Assembly: GCF_000721935.1 (NCBI RefSeq)
Contig: NZ_KL585414.1
Span: forward strand, 14,697 to 26,870
Length of the DNA: 12,174 nt
Direction of reading: 5' to 3'
From: Streptomyces sp. NRRL WC-3549
Lineage (GTDB): Bacteria > Actinomycetota > Actinomycetes > Streptomycetales > Streptomycetaceae
Every line of letters begins with the position of its first letter. Positions within the stretch are counted from its first letter, which is position 1. The position numbers and the translations under genes are program-made. Positions 1-6,795 of the stretch are shown one piece after another. The notes below the pieces were generated by a model. That model was not told where the DNA came from. It worked only from the letters and a program-made list of their open reading frames with translations, and did not search any database.

Positions 1-797
1 GGCAGCCGGCCCTGACGCCGGGCGCGTCGGCGCGGAGGCGCTCGGCGACGGCCTGCGGGGCGGCGACGGCCACCTCCACGTCCAGGCCGGCGATGCTGTC
101 GACGAGTTCCCGTAGGTAGGCGACCTCGTCGTCCTGGGAGACCCGGCTGCCGGCGGTCACACAGACCCGTGGTCGCGGCCCCCGGCGGTACGTCCACGGC
201 TCCAGTGCCCGTTGCTCGTTGTAGGGGACGAACCTCATGTCCTGACGCGGCCCCGGCGCGGGGTCGCGCAGGCTGGGCGGGCAGATGTCGACCCACAGGT
301 CGGTCGAAGGGACGCCGTCCAGGCCCAGGAGCTGCAGTTCGGGAGCGAGTTCGGCGTCGGCACCCCGGTCGATGCCGGGCGGCTCCCCCAGGTCCCAGGT
401 GTGCCGGACCGACGGGATGCCGAGTTCCGCGGCGAGCAGCGGAGCCGCGTAGCAGAGGGAGCCGCCGACGACCAGGTCGGGCGGCCAGTCGGCGGCGAGT
501 GCGCGCAGGCCGGCTCGCGGTGGCGAGCCTGCCGAAGCCGCGGCCGTTGAAGAAGAGCCGCTCCGCGGGGTCCGCCGGCAAGGTGAGCCGCTGCCCGTCA
601 CGGTCGCGGAACATGAACCGGAGCATGGTGCCGTCGGTGACGGGCACTGCGGGCAGGCCCACGGAGGTGACGAAGGGTGCCATCTCCTCGGTGGTGGCGA
701 CCAGGACGTCGTAGCCGGACAGCCGGGCCTGCACGGCGAGCGGCGCGACGGCGAAGACCGTCGCGGGGCTTCCGCCAGTGACGAACAGAATCCTCAT
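1..797 (-). CDS. Glycosyltransferase, ElmGT-like, 3' end beyond window, apparent frameshift
   Basis: Likely transfers a TDP-deoxysugar to an aglycone. The ATG at 797 opens MRILFVTGGSPATVFAVAPL, the typical start of the GT1 enzymes of aromatic polyketide clusters (ElmGT/StfG type), followed by an acceptor-domain region with LATTEEMAP-like residues. After FFNGRGFGRLATASR the reading frame stops looking like the family; the expected continuation (LRALAADWPPDLVVGGSLCY, then VRHTWDLGEPPG and RPRVCVTAGSRVS) is found one frame over from about position 508 down to the window edge. This is an apparent +1 shift within about 505-521. The original frame also stays open to the edge but gives arginine-rich nonsense. 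The nucleotide-sugar binding half is outside the window. Its ATG overlaps the upstream glycosyltransferase stop (ATGA), implying coupled translation. A real inactivating mutation or a sequencing error are both possible; family assignment is secure, acceptor unknown. Confidence 0.85.
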   Translation of the reverse strand, partial: MRILFVTGGSPATVFAVAPLAVQARLSGYDVLVATTEEMAPFVTSVGLPAVPVTDGTMLRFMFRDRDGQRLTLPADPAERLFFNGRGFGRLATASRPARTRRRLAARPGRRRLPLLRGSAARRGTRHPVGPAHLGPGGAARHRPGCRRRTRSRTAAPGPGRRPFDRPVGRHLPAQPARPRAGAASGHEVRPLQRATGTGAVDVPPGAATTGLCDRRQPGLPGRRGRLPTGTRRQHRRPGRGGGRRRPAGRRRAPPRRRARRQGRL

Positions 798-1957
798 CGC
801 ACGTACGCTTCCAAGAGGTCGGCGCCGCGCGCCGCGCCGTCGGGACCCTCGTTCAACCGACGGGACAGGTCGTCCACTGCCCGGCGGACCCTTGCATCGC
901 CGGCGACCGAGGTGACGGCGGCGAGGATGCCGTCCGCCGACATGTCAGTGAGGATCCTGCCCAGACCGAGTTCCTCGACGCGCCGGGCGTTGGCCAGCTG
1001 CTCCGGCACCTGTGCGGCGGAGACCATCGGGACCCCGCAGTACACGGCTCCCATCGTGGAGCCCATGCCGTTGTGGGTGAGGAAGACCTCGGCCTGCCGC
1101 AGGACGGCGAGCTGGGGCAGGTGCGGGTGGATGTCGAAGTTCGGCGGTACGGGCCGCCGCCCGAGGTCGACCTTGCCGCCGACGGCCATCACGACCTGCC
1201 AGTCGGTGCCCGAGAACGCGTCCATGCAGTGGCCGAAGAACTCCGGCCGGTCGTTCCAGATCGTACCGAGCGCGATGTACAGCAGGGGGGCGTCGGGGTC
1301 CTTCGGCCGGTACGCGCCCTCATGGGCACGATCGCCGATGCCGGGGCCGATGAAGTGGAACGTCTCGTCGAACCCGTCGGCGCCGGTCTGGAACTCCGCC
1401 GGGACGAAGACCAGGTTCAGCGGAGCCGGTTCGGCGGCGCTCAGCTCCTCGTACACGCCGTAGGAGGCGAAGAAGTCCATGGACTCCCGCTGGGCCCGGA
1501 CCAGCGGCGGATAGGTGGGGTCGAGGGGCTCCGACATCAGGAGGTCGTACAGGGACGACTCGTCGCTCGTCGCCATCGTGGGGATGAGGTAGGCGTACGG
1601 CACCGACAGCGTCTCGGCGAGCAGCCGCCCGTTGTAGTCGAGCTGGTCGGTGCAGACGAGGTCGGGCTCGTCGCCCCGGAAGTACTCCATCAGGACCGGC
1701 ATGGACGCGCGGCGCTCGTCGAGCCCGATCCGGAGCACCTGCGTCAGGCTCTCGGTGGTGAAGTGCTCGGTCATCGGAGGGTCCTGGAGCTCCGTGGGCA
1801 GCACGATCGGGTCGGCCCCGGCCTCCTTGACGAGGTGCGCGAGCCCCGGCCCGACCGCGAAGCTGACGCGGTGCCCTCGCCGGACCAGTTCCCGCACCAG
1901 CGGCAACGGGGGCAGGACGTGTCCGTAGGCGTTCGGGGTAAGGAAAGCCACATGCAT
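794..1957 (-). CDS. Macrolide-type (MGT/OleD-like) glycosyltransferase
   Basis: A complete 387-residue GT1, GT-B fold enzyme expected to move a sugar from a nucleotide donor to a hydroxyl of a natural product in the cytoplasm. It starts MHVAFLTPNAYGHVLPPLPL; His13 sits in the GHxxP position of the usual catalytic base. The N-terminal half (about 1-210) would bind acceptor. The C-terminal half has the donor-site segments IALGTIWN (229-236), PHLPQLAVLRQAEVFLTHNGMGS (278-300) and CGVPMVSAAQVPEQ (307-320). I chose the ATG at 1957 because it begins the conserved beta-strand and has GGAGG nine bases upstream (1967-1971); the same frame stays open far upstream but only as antisense of the FkbM gene. 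First gene of a minus-strand operon with the ElmGT-like gene. MGT enzymes either build the product or inactivate it for self-protection; the sequence alone does not decide. Confidence 0.92.
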   Translation of the reverse strand: MHVAFLTPNAYGHVLPPLPLVRELVRRGHRVSFAVGPGLAHLVKEAGADPIVLPTELQDPPMTEHFTTESLTQVLRIGLDERRASMPVLMEYFRGDEPDLVCTDQLDYNGRLLAETLSVPYAYLIPTMATSDESSLYDLLMSEPLDPTYPPLVRAQRESMDFFASYGVYEELSAAEPAPLNLVFVPAEFQTGADGFDETFHFIGPGIGDRAHEGAYRPKDPDAPLLYIALGTIWNDRPEFFGHCMDAFSGTDWQVVMAVGGKVDLGRRPVPPNFDIHPHLPQLAVLRQAEVFLTHNGMGSTMGAVYCGVPMVSAAQVPEQLANARRVEELGLGRILTDMSADGILAAVTSVAGDARVRRAVDDLSRRLNEGPDGAARGADLLEAYVR

Positions 1958-2023
1958 GTGTCGTGTCCTCCACAACCTTGACGTGCTGTCGGCACCGCGT
2001 GCTCCACCGGGGCATCCGCACCG

Positions 2024-2055
2024 AGGATGTGCGCGGGGGCTCGAAAACCGCTCGA
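2024..2055 (-). promoter_or_regulatory. SARP-type activator direct repeat and candidate -10 for the glycosyltransferase operon
   Basis: Read on the minus strand, TCGAGCG (2055-2049), spacer GTTT, then TCGAGCC (2044-2038): two heptamers exactly 11 bp apart. This matches the TCGAGC(G/C) repeats bound by Streptomyces antibiotic regulatory proteins such as DnrI and ActII-ORF4. Eight bases after the second heptamer is CATCCT (2029-2024), a weak -10 at the spacing known for SARP promoters. A start near 2017 would give a leader of about 60 nt before the ATG at 1957. The repeat is seen directly; its function is inferred. Confidence 0.65.
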
Positions 2056-2167
2056 CGCCCTGTGGAGGCGTCGGCGGGGAGGGCCGCGAGGCGGGGTCGA
2101 GTCGCTCGATAGCGCGGGGCGGCACAGTCGGCGGGCGGAAGCGGTCCTCGACGAAAGGTGACGCACG

Positions 2168-2965
2168 ATGACGGACACGGTCCCGGGCTCCCGACAGCAT
2201 GCCCCCGAGACGTACACCCTGCCGGACGGGCGCGTGCTGCACTGTCTGAACGAGGAGACCACGAAGATCGTCTGGTACGAGGTCTCCACCAGCATCTACC
2301 TCAACGAGCTGCAGAAGCTGCGGGCGGGCGACACGCTGGTCGACATCGGTGCCCACGTCGGTCTGAGCTCGCTGTTCGTCGCCGACCAGGTGCCCGGAGT
2401 GCGGGTCGTCGCCTGTGAACCCGCAGCCCCCACCTTCGCCTGTCTGGCGCGCAACTTCGCCGATCACCTGCCGGGCGGCACCGCGGTCAACAAGGCGGTC
2501 GCGGACGTCCCGGGCACGGCCGAGTTCACCTTCTACCCGGCCGACGAGACCATGGCGACCCTGGAGGTCGACGAGAAGGACGACCGGCGCAACATCGACG
2601 CCGTGCTCACCAACCTCGGTCTGCCGCAGGAGGAGCGGGATGCCTACTGGGACGGCTTCCGCAGCCGGGTGGAGACCTACCGGGTACCCGTGACCACGGT
2701 GTCCGAGCTGATCGCGGAGCACGGCCTCGCCTCGGTGGACCTCCTCAAGATCGACGTCGAGCGGTCCGAGCTCGCCGTACTGCGGGGCATCGCAGAGGGC
2801 GACTGGCCGAAGGTCCGGAACGTCGCGGTCGAAGTGCACGATGTCCACGGGCGGCTGACCGAGGTGGTGAGCCTGCTGGAGGAGAAGGGCTTCCGGGTGA
2901 GCCGGTCACAGCAGGAGGTCTACAGCGGCGGCAGTGTGCACATCGTGCTGGCCCGGCGCCCCTGA
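2168..2965 (+). CDS. FkbM-family SAM-dependent methyltransferase
   Basis: A 265-residue class I methyltransferase of the FkbM family, which transfers a methyl group from SAM, usually to a hydroxyl of a sugar or polyketide. The SAM-binding glycine motif is VDIGAHVG (58-65), an acidic residue ending strand 2 is Glu84 (VVACEP), and the family signature DLLKIDVERSELAVLRG lies at 191-207. Length is normal for a stand-alone FkbM protein. The ATG at 2168 has AAAGG nine to ten bases upstream (around 2154-2158). It is divergent from the glycosyltransferase operon and followed by a hairpin, then by a second sugar methyltransferase on the same strand. That setting suggests O-methylation of a sugar or of the aglycone, but the position methylated cannot be read from the sequence. 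Family call is confident, substrate unknown. Confidence 0.9.
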   Translation: MTDTVPGSRQHAPETYTLPDGRVLHCLNEETTKIVWYEVSTSIYLNELQKLRAGDTLVDIGAHVGLSSLFVADQVPGVRVVACEPAAPTFACLARNFADHLPGGTAVNKAVADVPGTAEFTFYPADETMATLEVDEKDDRRNIDAVLTNLGLPQEERDAYWDGFRSRVETYRVPVTTVSELIAEHGLASVDLLKIDVERSELAVLRGIAEGDWPKVRNVAVEVHDVHGRLTEVVSLLEEKGFRVSRSQQEVYSGGSVHIVLARRP

Positions 2966-2970
2966 GCGGG

Positions 2971-2994
2971 CGAGCCGTCGTACGCGACGGCTCG
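2971..2994 (+). terminator. Hairpin after the FkbM methyltransferase gene
   Basis: A perfect 10-bp inverted repeat, CGAGCCGTCG (2971-2980) and CGACGGCTCG (2985-2994), with a four-base TACG loop, begins five bases after the TGA stop. No T-run follows, which is common for actinomycete terminators. The next gene starts 37 bases downstream on the same strand, so the hairpin may only attenuate read-through or protect the 3' end of the message. Confidence 0.6.
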
Positions 2995-3031
2995 AGGCGG
3001 GTTATAGCGCGGGCCACCAGCATCGGCCGGT

Positions 3032-4228
3032 ATGACTGCCAATCGGGAACTACACGATCTGCGTCGGCTCATCCTCGCCGCGGAGGGTGACGCCGGTCCT
3101 GTCCTCCACGAGCTCGGCGTGGCACGGGCGGCCGGCCTGGTCATCGGCGAACTCGTCGACCGGGCGGACCTCGACGAGGTTCCGGGGTCGGAACGCGCTC
3201 CGATCACCGTACGGTTCGACCTCGCCTTCGAGGGCAACGTCGTGGCGCACCACGTGGTGGCCGGCAAGACGGCCGGTCACCACCCCGGTGCGCCGGAGGC
3301 CGCGCACGCCACCGTCACGGTCGACCTCCTGGAACTGGTGCGCGCCGTCTACGGCGGGTGGCGCTCCGCCGGCTGCCAGAACCTGCGCATCGTCTGGAAC
3401 GACCTGGAGGACGTCGAGGCGCTCAGCTCCTCCATGCACGTCTTCGACGTGGTGCGGCGCCTCGTGCGGGGCACCACCGAGCAACCCGCTGACCTGGCCG
3501 ACCTGTCCCTGCGCAACGGCTCGGACAAGTGGGGCCTCCACTACTACACCCCCCACTACGAGCGGCACTTCGCCCCGCTGCGGGACCGTCCGCTGACCAT
3601 CGTCGAACTCGGCATCGGCGGATACGGCGATCCGGCGGCGGGCGGAGCCTCGCTCCGGATGTGGAAGCGCTACTTCCCCCGGGCGCTCGTCCATGGCGTG
3701 GACGTCTTCGACAAGTCCGCGCTGCGCGAACCGCGCATCCACACCATCCAGGGCGACCTTTCCGACCCGGAGTTCCTGACGTCCCTCGGCGAGCGCATCG
3801 GCCCCATCGACATCGTGATCGACGACGGCAGCCACTACTGCCCCGACGTCATCACCACCTTCCGTACGCTCTTCCCCCTGGTGCGGCCCGGTGGTCTGTA
3901 CGTGGTGGAAGACCTCCAGACCTCGTACTGGGCCGGGTACGGCGGCAGCTCGCGCCGTCGCGACGATCCGGCCACCAGCATGGGCTACCTGAAGCGGCTC
4001 GTGGACGGACTCGCGTACGAGGACCAGGAGGAGGGCGGCGTCGCACCGGACGAGGTGACCCGCACCCTCACGGGCGCGCACTTCTACCGCAGCATGGCCG
4101 TCTTCGACAAGGGGGTGAACGCAGAGGGCCCCAGCCCCTCGTGGATCCCCCGGACGCTGATGAGCCACGAGGAGATGACACGGGTGGACTGGGGTGGGGA
4201 CGGCCTGCGGGCGACCGACGAGGGATGA
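3032..4228 (+). CDS. MycE/TylE-like sugar 2-O-methyltransferase
   Basis: A 398-residue metal- and SAM-dependent O-methyltransferase. MycE, the closest family I recognise (about 399 residues), methylates the 2''-OH of the 6-deoxyallose on mycinamicin after glycosylation. About 150 N-terminal residues form the auxiliary domain. The catalytic domain has GSDKWGLHYYTPHYERHF (163-180), the SAM loop ELGIGGYGD (192-200), Asp224 (HGVDVFDKS), IVIDDGSH (261-268) with Asp265 and His268 matching the MycE metal ligand and base, and VVEDLQTSYW (291-300) with a further acidic pair. The ATG at 3032 is the only possible start (in-frame TAG at 3005); no convincing ribosome site precedes it. A 2-O-methyltransferase cannot act on the 2-deoxysugars made by the neighbouring operon, so another sugar is implied. 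Methylation at another hydroxyl is possible. Confidence 0.92.
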   Translation: MTANRELHDLRRLILAAEGDAGPVLHELGVARAAGLVIGELVDRADLDEVPGSERAPITVRFDLAFEGNVVAHHVVAGKTAGHHPGAPEAAHATVTVDLLELVRAVYGGWRSAGCQNLRIVWNDLEDVEALSSSMHVFDVVRRLVRGTTEQPADLADLSLRNGSDKWGLHYYTPHYERHFAPLRDRPLTIVELGIGGYGDPAAGGASLRMWKRYFPRALVHGVDVFDKSALREPRIHTIQGDLSDPEFLTSLGERIGPIDIVIDDGSHYCPDVITTFRTLFPLVRPGGLYVVEDLQTSYWAGYGGSSRRRDDPATSMGYLKRLVDGLAYEDQEEGGVAPDEVTRTLTGAHFYRSMAVFDKGVNAEGPSPSWIPRTLMSHEEMTRVDWGGDGLRATDEG

Positions 4229-4237
4229 CGCGGGACC

Positions 4238-4268
4238 GGGGAGCACGCCCGATCAGGGGGTGCTCCCC
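4238..4268. terminator. Shared hairpin terminator between convergent genes
   Basis: Arms 4238-4250 and 4256-4268 pair at 12 of 13 positions around the five-base loop GATCA. The loop contains the stop codon of the minus-strand 3-ketoreductase gene (4253-4255), and the hairpin begins ten bases after the stop of the plus-strand methyltransferase gene. It can serve both directions. No T-run follows on either side. Confidence 0.65.
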
Positions 4269-5221
4269 GCGCGCTCGCGGATGTCGTGGAGCAGCCCGGC
4301 CAGCCTCACACTGCCGTGGGCGTCCGGCGACCGGCCGGCCGCGGCCGCGTCGGCGAAGACCACCAGCGTCGCCGCCACCTGGTCGTACGGCGCCAGCCTC
4401 CGTTCCTCCACTCCGCTCCCGGTTTCGAGGCGCAGGACGGGCGCGTGGTCCGCGGGCGGGGTGAACGCGCGATCGACGACGATCCGTCCCCGGGTGCCGG
4501 TCAGCTCGTAGGCGGAGCGGTAGGCGTGGTCGAGCCCGAAGCCGAGCTGGACGAGCACGCCCTGCGGCGAGCGCAGGATCGCCGCTCCCGCGGTGTCGAC
4601 GGCGAATCCGGGGCCGCGCACCAGTGCGGCCGCCACCGGCGTCAGCTCCGGCCCCACCAGGTGCAGCGCCGCCCTCGCCGGGTACACCCCGGTGTCGAGC
4701 AGGGCGCCACCGCCGAGGGCCGACTGGTAGCGGATGTCGTCCGGCGCCCGGCGGGGAACGGTGAACTCGGCCCGGAAGAAACGGGGTTCACCGATGGTCC
4801 CCTGTTCCATCAGGTCGCGCACGGCCGCGTGCAAGGGGTGGTGGAGGAACATGATGTTCTCCATGAGGGCAAGACCGTGCCGGCGGGCCAGCGCGAACAG
4901 CTCCGCCGCCCGTTCCGGGTCGGGGGTCAGCGGCTTCTCCGCCAGGACGTGCTTCCCGGCCCTCAAGGAGGCCTCCACCCAGTCCGCGTGCAGCGCGCAG
5001 GGCAGCGGCACGTACACCGCCTGGACACCGGGATCGTCGAGCAGCCCCTGGTAGCCATGGACCGCGCGGCAGCCGTACGGCCGGGCGGCGGCCGCGGCCT
5101 TTCCCGCGTCCCGGCTGGCCAGGGCCACCAGCTCCACCCGGGCGGAGCCGGCCATCGCCGGCATCACCCTGCGCACCGCGATGTCCGCGCAGCCCATCAC
5201 GGCCATCCTCAGCGCGGGCAC
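4253..5221 (-). CDS. NDP-sugar 3-ketoreductase, Gfo/Idh/MocA family (KijD10-like)
   Basis: A 322-residue NAD(P)H-dependent reductase predicted to reduce the C-3 ketone of TDP-3,4-diketo-2,6-dideoxyglucose, stabilising the unstable 2,3-dehydratase product as a 4-keto-2,6-dideoxy sugar. Counting from the GTG at 5221, the nucleotide motif is AVMGCADIAVRR (7-18), catalytic Lys96 is in AEKPLT, and Tyr180 is in LLDTGVYPARAA; both are offset by six from Lys102 and Tyr186 of KijD10. The family signature LMENIMFLHHP is at 119-129. GTG 5221 is preferred because it keeps the strand-1 residues and lies seven bases after the TGA of the 4-ketoreductase gene; ATG 5206 is the alternative, but its GAGG is directly adjacent. 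Last gene of the operon. It competes with the aminotransferase for the same intermediate. Confidence 0.9.
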   Translation of the reverse strand: MPALRMAVMGCADIAVRRVMPAMAGSARVELVALASRDAGKAAAAARPYGCRAVHGYQGLLDDPGVQAVYVPLPCALHADWVEASLRAGKHVLAEKPLTPDPERAAELFALARRHGLALMENIMFLHHPLHAAVRDLMEQGTIGEPRFFRAEFTVPRRAPDDIRYQSALGGGALLDTGVYPARAALHLVGPELTPVAAALVRGPGFAVDTAGAAILRSPQGVLVQLGFGLDHAYRSAYELTGTRGRIVVDRAFTPPADHAPVLRLETGSGVEERRLAPYDQVAATLVVFADAAAAGRSPDAHGSVRLAGLLHDIRERAGSTP

Positions 5222-5225
5222 GGGC

Positions 5226-6203
5226 TCACCGCGCGGTGGCCAGGGCGGCCACCGTCCGCGCCAGCGCCTCGTCCCACGGCACCAGGGGCCGCCACCCGGT
5301 CGCCGCGACGAACGCGGACGGGTCGACGCGCACGCTGCGGAAGTCCGTCCCCTCGGCCTGCGGGGGCGGCGGTACGGAGACGACGGGTACCGGTGGCGCT
5401 CCGGTGGCCCGTGCGACGGCGTCGGCGATGTGTCTGAACACCTCGCCCAGGGGCGCGGCCCGCCCCGAACCCACCGGGTAGTGTTGTCGGCCAGCGAGCC
5501 GGTCGGCGTGGTCCAGCGCGGCGACGAAGGCCCGCGCCGCGTCCTCGACGTACAGCAGGTCACGGCGGACGGTTCCGTCGTGCCACATGGTGAGGGGCTC
5601 GCCGGCGAGCGCGCGGCGGATCATGGTGGAGACCACGCCCCGGTCGTCGGTGGTGGGGGCGGACGGGGCGCCGAACACGGGTGGCAGCCGCAGGCTCGTC
5701 GCCCGCAGCCTGCCCTGCCGGGTGGCGTCCTTCAACAGCCGTTCCGCGATGAGCTTCTGCCGGTCGTACACCCCCTCCGGGTGGTCCTCCTCCGTGCCGT
5801 CGATACGGTCTCCGGTGATCTTCCCGACCTGGGTGTTGCTGCCGGGGAACACCACGACGGGCGGGGCGCCCCGGCGGGCGGACAACGCGGCGACGAGGTC
5901 GCGGACCAGGCCGACGTGCGTCCGCTCGGCGGCGTCGTCGTCCTCGGCGACGCGCCAGCCGGCGGCGCCGCGGATCCGGGCGGCGAACGGAAGGACCGCG
6001 TCGGCGTCCGCCACCGCCTCGGCGAGCGCTCCCGGCAGGGTGAGATCGGCCCGGTGGGCCCCGACCCCTTCGGGCACGGTCATCGGGCGGCGGGCCACGG
6101 CCCGGACCCGCACCGGCAGTCCGGACAGGATCGTGGTGACGGCGGAGCCGACGAACCCGGACGCGCCGAGCACGACGACGAGCGGTCGGTCAGCCCCGGG
6201 CAT
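5226..6203 (-). CDS. NDP-hexose 4-ketoreductase (NAD-dependent epimerase/dehydratase, extended SDR)
   Basis: A 325-residue extended short-chain dehydrogenase expected to carry out the last step of sugar building, reduction of the C-4 ketone that fixes the C-4 stereochemistry. The Rossmann motif is GASGFVGS (13-20). VVFPGSNTQVGK (117-128) provides the catalytic serine/threonine region, and YDRQK (146-150) is the YxxxK pair. RRDLLYVEDAARAFVAAL (213-230) is the usual substrate-side segment. The ATG at 6203 follows GAGGAGG with seven bases spacing and overlaps the upstream epimerase gene by 14 bp; the frame is open further upstream only as antisense or overlap. The family resembles EryBIV/DnmV/UrdR-type enzymes, but axial or equatorial outcome cannot be told. 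With one such gene for two branches, it may accept both the amino and the neutral keto-sugar, or another copy lies elsewhere. Confidence 0.92.
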   Translation of the reverse strand: MPGADRPLVVVLGASGFVGSAVTTILSGLPVRVRAVARRPMTVPEGVGAHRADLTLPGALAEAVADADAVLPFAARIRGAAGWRVAEDDDAAERTHVGLVRDLVAALSARRGAPPVVVFPGSNTQVGKITGDRIDGTEEDHPEGVYDRQKLIAERLLKDATRQGRLRATSLRLPPVFGAPSAPTTDDRGVVSTMIRRALAGEPLTMWHDGTVRRDLLYVEDAARAFVAALDHADRLAGRQHYPVGSGRAAPLGEVFRHIADAVARATGAPPVPVVSVPPPPQAEGTDFRSVRVDPSAFVAATGWRPLVPWDEALARTVAALATAR

Positions 6204-6795
6204 GGCGGGCCTCCTCGGCTCGGCAGGCGGTGTACTCCGGCAGCAGCCCCGCGTCCAGCGCGGCGGCGAGCGAGGGCGCCTCACGGTCGCGGGCGGACAT
6301 CACCGGGTCGAGTCCCGCGGGGAGCGCGAGGCCGAGCCCGGGGTCGAACGGGTGGAGCGCGCGTTCCCTGTCCGCCCGGTAGCTCGTCGACAGCAGGTAG
6401 ACCATCACCGTGTCGTCCTCCAGGGCGACGAACAGGTGGCCCACCCCCACGGGCAGGTACAACGCCGAGGGCTCGGACGGGGACAGTTCCACCGCCTCGG
6501 AGCGTCCGAACGTCGGCGAACCGACCCGGACGTCGACCACGATGTCGAGCGCCCGGCCGGCGACGCACTGGACGTACTTGGCCATCGAGCGGGGCAGGGC
6601 CGTGAAGTGCACCCCGCGCACCACACCGCGCCGTGACCGGCTGGTGCTGGCCTGGGCCACCGGGAACGGCGCCCGGCCGACCGCGTCCGCGAAGGGGACC
6701 TCCTGGAGCGGCGAACAGAACGAACCCCGTTCGTCGTGGAAGACCTCGGGAGTGAACGCGTAGGCGCCCGCGATGCCCAGCTCGCGTACCTTCAC
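6190..6795 (-). CDS. dTDP-4-keto-6-deoxyhexose 3,5- (or 5-) epimerase, RmlC-like
   Basis: A 201-residue cupin epimerase that inverts C-5 (and often C-3) of a 4-keto sugar, converting the D- to the L-series. From the GTG at 6795, the residues line up with RmlC even in numbering: His63 (VVRGVHF), Lys73 (MAKYVQC), Tyr139 (STSYR) and Asp170 (SARDREAPSL), so the enzyme should be active. PEVFHDERGSF (16-26) is the phosphate and base binding edge. The GTG start overlaps the TGA stop of the N-methyltransferase gene (GTGA), a coupled junction; starts further upstream would run deep into that gene. In amino-deoxysugar pathways (EvaD, MegDIV, DnmU) such enzymes often act only at C-5. Its presence argues for an L-amino sugar. 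Confidence 0.92.
   Translation of the reverse strand: MKVRELGIAGAYAFTPEVFHDERGSFCSPLQEVPFADAVGRAPFPVAQASTSRSRRGVVRGVHFTALPRSMAKYVQCVAGRALDIVVDVRVGSPTFGRSEAVELSPSEPSALYLPVGVGHLFVALEDDTVMVYLLSTSYRADRERALHPFDPGLGLALPAGLDPVMSARDREAPSLAAALDAGLLPEYTACRAEEARHARG

Noticed and set aside
1958..2848. Upstream extension of the MGT-type glycosyltransferase frame over the FkbM gene
   Set aside because: The extra residues are antisense to a motif-bearing methyltransferase gene, and the ATG at 1957 has its own GGAGG and the conserved first strand.
3050..4246. A long open frame on the minus strand, exactly opposite the MycE-like gene
   Set aside because: High-GC third positions leave the antisense frame open; the protein shows no motif, and the plus-strand protein has full family signatures.
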